Origin: a bacterium
GTDB lineage: Bacteria > Latescibacterota > Latescibacteria > Latescibacterales > Latescibacteraceae
NCBI GenBank assembly: GCA_021372535.1
Contig: JAJFUH010000206.1
Coordinates: 1-64,000 of the forward strand
Reading direction: 5' to 3'
Length of the DNA: 64,000 nucleotides
Within the stretch, counting starts at the first letter, position 1; each line of letters opens with the position of its first letter. Positions 18,816 to 26,920 of this stretch are shown here, in pieces. Below the pieces are notes generated by a model that did no database searches, had not been told where the DNA came from, and saw only the letters and a list, made by a program, of their open reading frames with translations. The translations under genes and the position numbers were made by a program.

Positions 18816-20045
18816 TTATTCGTAGCGCCGGCTGATCGCGTGTATCGAGGGCAGCGCGGAGAAAAACGCGGCGGCTATTTCCGGGTCGAAGTGTTTGCCG
18901 CTCTCTTCATGGATTATCGACAGAACGCGGTCTTCGTCGAAAGCTTTCTTGTACGACCGCTGTGACGAGAGCGCATCGTAGACATCGGCGAGCGCGACAA
19001 TGCGGCCAAAGAGCGGAATGTCTTCGCCCCGTTTCGGGAGGGGCCTGCCGTCGCTGTCCGTTTTACCGGGAACCGGCTTCCCCGTGAAGGGATCGACATG
19101 CCCCGGATACCCGGCGCCGTTGAATTTTTCATGGTGATTGAGCGCGACATCCCGCGCCGCAACCTCGAGGTCCGAAAACGTGTTCAGAAACAGCCGCGCC
19201 CCGAGCACGGTATGCATCTTCATGGTTTCGAATTCCTCTACGTCGAGACGGCCCGGTTTTTTGAGAATCGTGTCGGATATGGCAACCTTCCCCACATCGT
19301 GGAGCATGGCGGCCATACGGAGCGTGTCGCGCTGTTTGTCGATTTCCGTCCGGGATAGCCCGTTTTCACGCGCCCATTCGTCGAATATTTCCACGGAATA
19401 ACCTCCGACCCGGTTGACATGGATGCCTGTCTCGCTCGGGTCACGGAGTTCCGCCATGCTTATCATGCGGAGCAGAATACCCCTCATGAGCTGCGCCCGT
19501 TCGAGGCCGACCGCCGCGTTGCTGGCAAAATACGTGACATAGAATTCCACTCCGGGATCGAAGGGGATGATCGTTCCCTCGCTTGACCTGGCGTTGATGA
19601 GCTGGAGAACGCCGATGACCTGATTGTTGTTCTTCTTGAGCGGCACGGTGAGGATGGAGAGGGTACGGTAACGGGCGTTCTCGTCGAAACTCCTGTCAAA
19701 ACGGTACGGGAGACTGCCGCTGAGCGCGTAAGCGTCCGGAATGTTGAGCATCTCGCCGGTAAGCGCCACATAACCCGCGATGGATTCGTTGCTGATGGGA
19801 ACCGTGAAGGTATTGTATAAGAGCTTCCTTCCCGTTTCGAGCCTTGACTGAAGGGTATCGTTCTGCGTGTAGCTGAATTTAAGCCGGTTGCCTTCCCTGA
19901 TATAGATAGAACCCGCATCGCAGCCGACAAAATCACGGGCTGCCTTGAGTATCCGCTCCATGAGCACATCGAAGTCCTTGACCTCGGCGAGATCGGTGCT
20001 CAGCTTCAGCAGCTCCTGTAAACGTTCGTATTCATGCTGTATCAT
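18816..20045 (-). CDS. GAF domain-HD-GYP domain phosphodiesterase (copy 2)
   Basis: A 409-residue paralogue of the 16980-18209 product with the same domain order: GAF about 15-175, HD-GYP about 190-409. Motifs seen are MLHDVGKVAISD, HTVLGARLF, NHHEKFNGAGYPGH and ALADVYDALSS. The Asp usually preceding GxGYP is Asn here (FNGAGYP), a change also seen in other HD-GYP proteins, so activity is still likely. AGGGAGCG precedes the ATG. It is separated from the first copy by 600 bp of repeat-rich spacer, so transcription is probably separate. Confidence 0.88.
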   Translation of the reverse strand: MIQHEYERLQELLKLSTDLAEVKDFDVLMERILKAARDFVGCDAGSIYIREGNRLKFSYTQNDTLQSRLETGRKLLYNTFTVPISNESIAGYVALTGEMLNIPDAYALSGSLPYRFDRSFDENARYRTLSILTVPLKKNNNQVIGVLQLINARSSEGTIIPFDPGVEFYVTYFASNAAVGLERAQLMRGILLRMISMAELRDPSETGIHVNRVGGYSVEIFDEWARENGLSRTEIDKQRDTLRMAAMLHDVGKVAISDTILKKPGRLDVEEFETMKMHTVLGARLFLNTFSDLEVAARDVALNHHEKFNGAGYPGHVDPFTGKPVPGKTDSDGRPLPKRGEDIPLFGRIVALADVYDALSSQRSYKKAFDEDRVLSIIHEESGKHFDPEIAAAFFSALPSIHAISRRYE

Positions 20046-20209
20046 GGGTTTTCACGCTCCCTGCCGGAACGAGCCATCAATAGGGAAATGCGCCATTTCT
20101 CCGCACTGGGATAGAGAGATTATCGGAGCAAAACGTGTAATATGGTTATTGAACGCCTGTAAGGAAAAAGGGATGCACCCGGCATGTAAAGGGGATGTAT
20201 TACGACGGA

Positions 20210-21721
20210 TTACAAGTCCTTGTAGATTTCCTCGGAAAAATACAGCTCGACCAGGTCCTTGTCCAGTCTGCCGTGGTCGGCTTCCTCGCGCAGAATTTTC
20301 TCGGTGATGTTCAGCGGCAGCGGAGGTTTGTATGGCCTGTCCTTGGCGGTCAGCGCATCGAAGATGTCAGCAACAGCGAGCATCCGCGCCTGAAGGGGGA
20401 TATCCCCGGCAGCGAGCTTCTTCGGATATCCGGTGCCGTCGAGCATTTCATGGTGGGTTGCGGCTATGACGGGGACACGCACGAGCTCTTCGGTGAACGG
20501 TATCTTTTCGAGAATTTTAAGGGTATGAAAAACATGACTTTCGATCTCGGTGCGCTCTTCCTGGGTAAGGTTGCCCTTCCGTACGAGGAGGTTGTCCAGT
20601 TCGAAAGGGGTCAGTAACGGCTGCTCGATTCCGGCCCAATCGACATACGTTTTCTGCCCGATTGTTTTCAGACGCTCGCCTTCCTCATCGGAGTAATATT
20701 TAGGACGGTTCAGGCTGAGGATCAATTCAAGGTCGGAGTCGACTTCGGCAAGCGCCGCGGCTGTAACAGCATCATTTTTCCTGTCATCGTCGGGAGAACG
20801 ATCGGGCGTGTTCAGTTTGCGGAGATTCTCCCGGTTTTCGATATCGCGCTTGACAAAGCTGAATCTGTTGACAATGGCTTCGATTCTGTCATCCGACAGT
20901 TTGTTGACTTTATCGAGCACCCTTTCCCGAACACCGATTTTACCGATGTCGTGAAGGAGCGATGCGATCCGCAGCTCGTTGAGCTCTTCCGCCGAAAAGG
21001 TCACACCGGCGAAGGGTCCACCTGTCTGCCTGTTTATACATTCCGCCTGAAGCATGACAAGCTTCGAGACGCGTTCGGAATGTCCGGCGGTATGCGGGCT
21101 TCGGGCATCGATTGCCTGTGCCGAATAGGTGACGATGCTTTCGAACAGATTCTTGATATCCTGTATCAGCCGTGAATTACAGATTGCCACCGCAGCCTGT
21201 GAGGAAAGCGAGATTACGAGCTCTTCGAGGTCCTTGTTGAACGGTACGGGATTCCCGTTTGAATCGAGGGCGTTTATGAGCTGGAGAACGCCGATGATCT
21301 CGTCCTTGTGATTGCGCATGGGCACCACGAGCATGGAGACCGACTTGTACCCCATCTTCTGATCGAATTCGCGCATGGTCTTGAGGCTGTACGGAACATC
21401 GTCGCCAACCTCGTCGAGATCGGAAACGTTGATGATTTCACCGGTCGACTGTACATATCCGGCTATGCTCTTGTGACTTATGGGAATTTTGATGGATTTG
21501 AACGGAACTTTTCCAAACCGGCGGGTGAACGTATCGTTCTGGGCAACCTCAAACGAGAGCTCATCGCCATCCCGTATGTAGAGACTTCCGCCGTCCGAGC
21601 GGGTGAACGATCTCGCTTCCCGCACGATCAGATCGAGAAGATTGCCGAGATTGTGCTCGGAGGAAAGCGCAATTCCGATTTTGTTGAGCTTACTGACCAG
21701 CGACTCGAAACTTTGATCCAT
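20210..21721 (-). CDS. GAF domain-HD-GYP protein with long internal insertion
   Basis: A 503-residue protein. The GAF domain is about 10-180. The HD-GYP domain begins with SPHTAGHSERVSKL and LLHDIGKIGVRERVLDK at about 265. Roughly 95-110 residues (about 290-390, rich in charged residues, PDRSPDDDRKND) are inserted before the segment ESHVFHTLKILEKIPF and the motif THHEMLDGTGYPKKL; ADIFDALTAKDRPY follows. Metal ligands and the GYP motif are kept, so cyclic-dinucleotide phosphodiesterase activity is plausible. The start has GGGAAG upstream. It is the most divergent of the local trio. Confidence 0.85.
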   Translation of the reverse strand: MDQSFESLVSKLNKIGIALSSEHNLGNLLDLIVREARSFTRSDGGSLYIRDGDELSFEVAQNDTFTRRFGKVPFKSIKIPISHKSIAGYVQSTGEIINVSDLDEVGDDVPYSLKTMREFDQKMGYKSVSMLVVPMRNHKDEIIGVLQLINALDSNGNPVPFNKDLEELVISLSSQAAVAICNSRLIQDIKNLFESIVTYSAQAIDARSPHTAGHSERVSKLVMLQAECINRQTGGPFAGVTFSAEELNELRIASLLHDIGKIGVRERVLDKVNKLSDDRIEAIVNRFSFVKRDIENRENLRKLNTPDRSPDDDRKNDAVTAAALAEVDSDLELILSLNRPKYYSDEEGERLKTIGQKTYVDWAGIEQPLLTPFELDNLLVRKGNLTQEERTEIESHVFHTLKILEKIPFTEELVRVPVIAATHHEMLDGTGYPKKLAAGDIPLQARMLAVADIFDALTAKDRPYKPPLPLNITEKILREEADHGRLDKDLVELYFSEEIYKDL

Positions 21722-21912
21722 TGTCTGTCTTCCCTGGTATTCTAAAAAATTCTATCAGACTTTTATAATACTCTCGGAACAGTATGTCAAGGACATTTTA
21801 ATATTCAAACGAACGGCATATTTGAAAAAATGATGTTTTTCGTAAAAAAAATCTCTTTTTTCAAGATTTTTTTATGCAATTCTCCTCTGTCTGTCCGAAT
21901 TGTGTATTCGGA

Positions 21913-22299
21913 TCATCGTGTGATGTTTTGTGAATCTTTCCGGTGCTGGCGGGATGACATCGCCGCAAAAAGCGCTATTCCCAGTACATCCGCCGCAAAA
22001 TCAGCAATATCGCACTGACGGCCCGGCACAAAGAGCTGGTGAATCTCGTCGAGCGCGCCGTATGGGATGCCCGCCGCCAGCGACAGCATGTACGGATGCC
22101 GCAGAGGCCGGTAGAGACGGAATGCCCTGTACAGAAATATTCCCAGAAGCCCGAATTCCAGAACATGCAGCAGCTTGTCGAAATACGGGAAAGGGTACAG
22201 CCTGATGGCGCTCCCCGGCAGTGAAGACATGCCGAAAATGATCACTCCGTATCCTATGGCGGGGCCACAGTAAACAAGGAACGGATTCCGTTCATGCAT
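21913..22299 (-). CDS. VanZ-like family membrane protein
   Basis: A 128-residue integral membrane protein with about four hydrophobic segments and the VanZ-like hallmarks FDKLLHVLEFGLLG and ALDEIHQLFVPGRQCDIADF. Its role is not established for most members; VanZ itself affects teicoplanin resistance. The ATG at 22299 overlaps the 3' end of purM by eight bases (ATGCATGA), so the gene is probably translationally coupled to purM. A longer frame reaches 22341 but lies wholly inside purM. Confidence 0.75.
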   Translation of the reverse strand: MHERNPFLVYCGPAIGYGVIIFGMSSLPGSAIRLYPFPYFDKLLHVLEFGLLGIFLYRAFRLYRPLRHPYMLSLAAGIPYGALDEIHQLFVPGRQCDIADFAADVLGIALFAAMSSRQHRKDSQNITR

Positions 22300-23335
22300 C
22301 GCCGTGAACAAGACGAACCTCCCGTGACCCGGGCACAACACGGCCTATCTCGTAAACTTCTTCGCCCGATGAACGGAGAAGATTCGCCGCTGCGGCTGCA
22401 TCCTTCGCGCCCACGGTGACTGTCAGGCCGATTCCCATGTTGAACGTACGGTACAGCTCCTTTTCGCTGAGACCGCCTGTTTTCGCCATGAACCGGAACA
22501 GAGGCGGGACAGGCCAGCTGTCCAGATCGATGAGCGCATCGAGGTGTCCCGGAAGAGTCCGGTCGATGTTTCCGGTGAATCCCCCGCCGGTGATGTGCGC
22601 CATTGCATGAATGGTGGTATCATCGAGGAACGGGAGTATGGAAGGACCGTACGAGCGGTGTACCGCGAGAAGGGCATCCGCTACTGTGGTTTCGGTTCCC
22701 GGCAGCATATCCCCGGGAGCAAGACCCGCTGTCTGAAACAAAAGCCTGCGCGCCAGGGAATACCCGTTTGTATGGAGACCGGTCGATGCCAGCCCCAGGA
22801 TACGGTCGCCATCGGACACCCGCGAACCGTCCAGAATACGCTGTTCGCTCACGACACCGACGATTACTCCCGCAAGATCGTATTCTCCCGGATGGTAAAC
22901 ATCGGGAAGCTCGGCCATCTCACCCCCGACGAGGGCGCAGCGGTTTTCCCTGCATGCGCGGGTCATCCCCGAAATCACCGAACAGACCATGGTATCGTCA
23001 TGACGGGAATATGCCAGGTAATCGAGGAAAAACAGGGGGCGCGCACCCATCACAAGGATATCGTTGCAGCAGTGGTTGACCAGATCGGCTCCCACGGTGT
23101 CGTGACGGCCGGTCATGCATGCCACCTTGAGTTTTGTGCCCACGCCATCGGCCGAAGAGACCAGCACCGGCTTGACGATCCCCGAAAAGTCGGGTTTGAA
23201 AAGACCGCCGAACGAGCCGATGTCGGTAAGGACTTCGGGCCTGAAGGTCGAGCGGACCATGTCCCTTATGGTGCGTTTTGTCGCCATTGCGGCATCGATA
23301 TCGACACCGGCTTCCCTGTATGCATCATGCTCCAT
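22292..23335 (-). CDS. purM: Phosphoribosylformylglycinamidine cyclo-ligase
   Basis: A 347-residue AIR synthetase, the fifth step of purine synthesis: it closes the imidazole ring of FGAM at the expense of ATP in the cytosol. Conserved segments include YREAGVDIDAA, the ATP-site region SSADGVGTKLKVA, VNHCCNDILVMGARPLFFLDYLA, GGEMAELPDVY and HITGGGFTGNIDR. The length is normal. A perfect AAGGAGGTAAATC precedes the ATG. No other pur genes are in the window. A vanZ-like gene overlaps its stop codon. Confidence 0.95.
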   Translation of the reverse strand: MEHDAYREAGVDIDAAMATKRTIRDMVRSTFRPEVLTDIGSFGGLFKPDFSGIVKPVLVSSADGVGTKLKVACMTGRHDTVGADLVNHCCNDILVMGARPLFFLDYLAYSRHDDTMVCSVISGMTRACRENRCALVGGEMAELPDVYHPGEYDLAGVIVGVVSEQRILDGSRVSDGDRILGLASTGLHTNGYSLARRLLFQTAGLAPGDMLPGTETTVADALLAVHRSYGPSILPFLDDTTIHAMAHITGGGFTGNIDRTLPGHLDALIDLDSWPVPPLFRFMAKTGGLSEKELYRTFNMGIGLTVTVGAKDAAAAANLLRSSGEEVYEIGRVVPGSREVRLVHGDA

Positions 23336-23638
23336 GATTTACCTCCTTAAACCCAAATATATACCGGTAATCGTTCCACTTCAAGACAAGAGTTGACAGA
23401 AACGTTTAAAAAATGCGAAAGAGAGAAGAAGCCTTACTGCGACGGGGGTGAGTTTCTCATCAGCTATACCTCGCAGCATATGGCTCGGCACTGCATTATT
23501 AAAAAATGCCCGAAATTATATGAAATAGAAAATATTTTATATACATATTTTTTTTAAAAATATACAATTATTGAAAGAAAATTTAAAAATTTAAAAAAAA
23601 ATAAATTATTTTATTTGTGTTCCGCGATATTTATAGTA

Positions 23639-23663
23639 TATTAGCATATTACATTGTATTAGC
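23639..23663 (+). promoter_or_regulatory. Direct repeat TATTAGC upstream of the ArsR-type gene
   Basis: TATTAGC occurs at 23639-23645 and 23657-23663, 18 bases apart, in the AT-rich region 35-60 bases before the GTG start. It could be an autoregulatory operator or part of the promoter; this is a guess from position. The rest of the 23336-23697 spacer is AT-rich, with long A and T runs and no gene. Confidence 0.3.
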
Positions 23664-23697
23664 CTGTAATTATTAACCAGATTGACGGAGGAATAAC

Positions 23698-24003
23698 GTG
23701 GTACGTTCATCATCATCAGACCTGATCAAAGAAAACGAGCTCGAGAAAATGTCCGAAACATTAAAAGCAGTGGCTCATCCTGTCCGGCTTCAGATTGTCA
23801 ACATTCTCATGAGCGGCGAGCGTTCTGTAGGCGAGCTTGTTAAAACACTGGGAACCAAGCAGTCCCTTACCTCACAGCAGTTGAGCATCCTGAAGTCCAG
23901 AGGGGTTCTCAGATCGAGAAGGAACGGCAACGTCGTCTATTATTCTCTCGAGAACAGCGGTGTCAAAAATATAATGGCTTCGATTCTCAGTGAACTTGCA
24001 TAA
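23698..24003 (+). CDS. ArsR-family winged-helix transcriptional regulator
   Basis: A 101-residue DNA-binding protein. The ArsR fold is seen in LKAVAHPVRLQIVNILMSGERSVGELVKTL, the recognition helix region QSLTSQQLSILKSRGVLRSRRNGNVVYYSL, and a C-terminal helix. No metal-binding Cys motif (such as CVCD) is present, so it probably senses something other than the classical thiophilic metals or acts by redox-independent means. The GTG start is supported by GGAGGAATAAC. It is a single-gene unit with a strong terminator. The target genes are unknown. Confidence 0.88.
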   Translation: MVRSSSSDLIKENELEKMSETLKAVAHPVRLQIVNILMSGERSVGELVKTLGTKQSLTSQQLSILKSRGVLRSRRNGNVVYYSLENSGVKNIMASILSELA

Positions 24004-24022
24004 GATAACTTTTTTTAGCAAA

Positions 24023-24056
24023 AAAAGCTCCATGGTATTTCTCCTGGAGCTTTTTA
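24023..24056 (+). terminator. Rho-independent terminator after the ArsR gene
   Basis: AAAAGCTCCA and TGGAGCTTTT pair around a 12-base loop, followed by TTATTTTT. It lies 20 bases after the stop codon. Confidence 0.85.
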
Positions 24057-24060
24057 TTTT

Positions 24061-24285
24061 TCCGGTTATTCAATAAGCTCATAATCACTGATTTATTGTG
24101 CGAGTATTGTCATTCCCAGGCATGAAGTGAATTGGAAATCCAGTATCAACATACCTCTGTCATGAGCATCGGATGATGGATTCCCCCCCGATTAAAGATT
24201 CGAGGGTGATGTCTTTCACGAGAATGACACAGTAACAGGCAAAACATCTCATCCATAAGTTTTATGCCCTCATTGAATAACCGGA
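24061..24285. mobile_element. MITE-like element with perfect 14-bp terminal inverted repeats, copy 1
   Basis: The ends are TCCGGTTATTCAAT (24061-24074) and ATTGAATAACCGGA (24272-24285), exact inverted copies. The 225-bp body is non-coding. Much of its sequence recurs in inverse orientation at 36538-36732: ATAATCACT, CGAGTATTGTCATTCCCA, GAAGTGAATTGG, GTCATGAGCAT, GATGATGGATTCCC, GAATGACAC and ATAAGTTTTATGC. No clear target duplication is seen. The rest of the 24004-24665 spacer is AT-rich; a 92-codon leftward frame there is not convincing. Confidence 0.6.
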
Positions 24286-24665
24286 TTTCTTTCTCCTCCT
24301 GTCGGTCTGATCCTGCTTTATTCCATCCTTTACCCGAGCACAACCTTTGACCCTCTTTTTACCGGAACGAGAAAGCGTGACTCGGGCGGTAATCCCCCTC
24401 TTGCTGTCGTTTGTGAACACTACTCCGCATCCGGAACGGACCGTAATTTGAAAATCGGTACGGCAGTAAAACACATGATCGTGACTCCCGTCGGGGCTAT
24501 TTCTATAACAAATTGTATAATAATAATTTATATCTTTCATTCTCTTGGGAAATTTTTTTCCCGGAATGGATATTTTTTGCTTGCAGTTCATGAAAAAAAA
24601 GGATATACTCTTTCATGTTTTTTCTAATTATAAATTCATGATATAGAAAAAAGAGGTGGCACAAA

Positions 24666-26588
24666 TTGAATCAGAAAATCCCTAACGGGCAAAAGGGCAA
24701 ATCTGTCAAAACCGTTCCCGCCATAACGAGAACCTGGGGACCTGTCTCAGACCTGGAACGTCATCTTCCATCCGAATGGTGGAAGACACTGTTCAACTCT
24801 CTCTATCTTAAAACCGATGGCGATGTCGTTGAAAATCCTGACAACACGAAACGTGACATCGACCTTGTCATGCAGATTGCAGCATTGGAACCCAATGACC
24901 ATATTCTCGATCTCTGCTGCGGTCAGGGGCGGCATTCAATGGAACTGGGAAGACGGGGCTTCCGTAACGTAACCGGCATCGACCGTTCGCATTACCTTAT
25001 TCGGCTTGCCCGGAAACGTGCAAAATCCGAAAAGCTCTCCATAACATTCCGTGAAGGTGATGCCCGCAGAGTTCGTTTCCAGGGTGAACAGTTTCACTGT
25101 GTGATGCTGCTCGGCAACTCGTTCGGGTATTTTGAGCAGAAGAGCGACGACGAGATGCTGTTGAACAATGTTACGAACCTTCTTATTCCCAATGGGATCC
25201 TTGTACTCGATGTTGTCGATGGCGAATGGATGCACGATCATTTCGAACCCCGTTCTTGGGAGTGGATAGACCAGAATCATTTCGTCTGCCGTGAGCGCGC
25301 TCTTGCCCAGGACGGTGAGCGAATCGTATCGCGCGAGTTGATAGCGCATGCTGAAAAAGGAGTGCTCGCCGACCAGTTCTATGCCGAACGTCTCTACACC
25401 CGTGATCAGCTCGAGAGTCTCCTCGATACGTGCGGTTACCGTCTGGTGCATTTTCACAGCACGATCGAATCCGACTCCACGAGGGGTCAGGACCTCGGAA
25501 TGATGGCTCACCGTCTCATCCTCACCGCACAGGCGCCGAAACGGGTGGTGAAAATGACCCGCAAAAAAGCGCCGTTGTTTCCTCATGTCACCGTACTCAT
25601 GGGTGATCCCACCCTTCCCGACCGTGTCAAGCTGAACGGGAAATTCAACAGCGAGGATTTTGAGACCATCCTGAGACTGAAATCGGCGCTCGAAGAGCTC
25701 GATGATTATACATTCACATATATGGACAACCATCAGAATCTTATCCGTACTCTTCTCAAAAATCCGCCCCAGTTTGTGTTCAATCTCTGTGACGAGGGAT
25801 TCAGGAACAACCCGTTTATGGAGCTCCATGTGCCCTCTGTTCTCGAAATGCTCGATGTCCCCTATTCCGGAGCGGGTCCGGCCTGTCTCGGGCTCTGTTA
25901 CGACAAGAATCTGACCAGGGCGGTCGCGGAATCCCTCGAAATACCGGTTCCCCTCGAATCGGTTCTCGGACCGGAAGACATAGCGGTGACCCTGCCGGCA
26001 ACATTTCCCGCGCTCATCAAGCCCAATTTCGGTGACAGCAGCATGGGAATCACCAAGGATGCGGTCGTCAACGACACCATGGAACTCATGAATTATGTGG
26101 ACTGGTTACGGAAAACATACGGCCAGTGTTCCATCCTTGTGCAGGAATTTCTGACCGGCCCGGAATATTCCATCAGTGTTATCGGAAATCCGGGGTTGAC
26201 ATACAGGACGCTCTGTCCGCTCGAAGTAGATTATTCGGGACTGGAAGCTGGCCTTCCGCAGATTCTCGGGTATGAATCAAAGTGGGACCCCGAATCGCCC
26301 TACTGGACACAGGTTTCTTACAAGCCCGCCAACCTCGGGGAAGACATACAGCGTCAGCTGATCGATTATTCCGTCAAGCTTTTCGAACGTCTCGGATGCT
26401 GCGATTATGCCCGGTTCGATTACAGAACCGACAGCCAGGGAACGATCAAGCTTCTTGAGGTCAATCCCAATCCCGGCTGGTGCTGGGACGGCAAGGTGAA
26501 TATCATGGCCGGGTTCGACGGTCTCCGGTATGCCGATCTTCTGCGGATGATCATCGAAGCCGCGCAAGAGCGGATCGCCGCACAGTAA
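24666..26588 (+). CDS. SAM-dependent methyltransferase fused to D-Ala-D-Ala-ligase-like ATP-grasp enzyme
   Basis: A 640-residue two-domain protein. Residues about 35-285 form a class I methyltransferase: motif I is ILDLCCGQGRHSMELG, the acidic residue is in VTGIDRSHYL, and the later GILVLDVVDG follows. Residues about 305-640 form an ATP-grasp ligase resembling D-alanine-D-alanine ligase: FVFNLCDEGFRNN, VPYSGAGPACLGLCYDKNLT, FPALIKPNFGDSSMGI, ILVQEFLTGPEYSISV and IKLLEVNPNPGW. The enzyme probably makes a peptide-like or amino-acid-amide product and methylates it or a related substrate. The TTG start at 24666 follows GAGGTGG. It is a single gene; the pathway is unknown. Confidence 0.82.
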   Translation: MNQKIPNGQKGKSVKTVPAITRTWGPVSDLERHLPSEWWKTLFNSLYLKTDGDVVENPDNTKRDIDLVMQIAALEPNDHILDLCCGQGRHSMELGRRGFRNVTGIDRSHYLIRLARKRAKSEKLSITFREGDARRVRFQGEQFHCVMLLGNSFGYFEQKSDDEMLLNNVTNLLIPNGILVLDVVDGEWMHDHFEPRSWEWIDQNHFVCRERALAQDGERIVSRELIAHAEKGVLADQFYAERLYTRDQLESLLDTCGYRLVHFHSTIESDSTRGQDLGMMAHRLILTAQAPKRVVKMTRKKAPLFPHVTVLMGDPTLPDRVKLNGKFNSEDFETILRLKSALEELDDYTFTYMDNHQNLIRTLLKNPPQFVFNLCDEGFRNNPFMELHVPSVLEMLDVPYSGAGPACLGLCYDKNLTRAVAESLEIPVPLESVLGPEDIAVTLPATFPALIKPNFGDSSMGITKDAVVNDTMELMNYVDWLRKTYGQCSILVQEFLTGPEYSISVIGNPGLTYRTLCPLEVDYSGLEAGLPQILGYESKWDPESPYWTQVSYKPANLGEDIQRQLIDYSVKLFERLGCCDYARFDYRTDSQGTIKLLEVNPNPGWCWDGKVNIMAGFDGLRYADLLRMIIEAAQERIAAQ

Positions 26589-26687
26589 AACGGGAATATG
26601 ACCGGTCGCAGCTGAACCCTGCGTTTTTTCAAGATCATACACAGCGAACATGCCCGTCATAAACTTCGGGGGATAAAAGCAAACCTC

Positions 26688-26800
26688 ACCCTTCGATTCC
26701 CTCTCCTTGAAAGGAGAGGGCCAAAATCGGGTATGTTTTGAGGCCCTCCTTCGCCCGCGAGACGCAGGGGAGAGCGAGTCGGGAGGGTGAGGGCAGAGAG
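26688..26800. repeat. Palindromic CTCACCC...GGGTGAGG element
   Basis: CCTCACCCTTCGATTCCCTCTCCTTGAAAGGAGAGGG opens the element and GGGAGGGTGAGGGCAGAG closes it, giving nested inverted repeats. Related elements are at 2630-2738 and 6140-6240. It fills most of the 26589-26920 spacer. Confidence 0.65.
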
Positions 26801-26920
26801 CATTTACGGGCCTTTCTCGGAAAGAACGATTGACTCCCTCCGTTCCTGTTCATATTTTTTACTCATCACCTTCACTGTTCGTATTGACCTTGCTCACGGG
26901 AGAGTCTGAGTTTACGAATT

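Noticed and set aside
24262-24591. 109-codon leftward ORF in the ArsR-methyltransferase spacer
   Set aside because: Lacks a ribosome site, overlaps the MITE-like element end and has an unstructured basic product.
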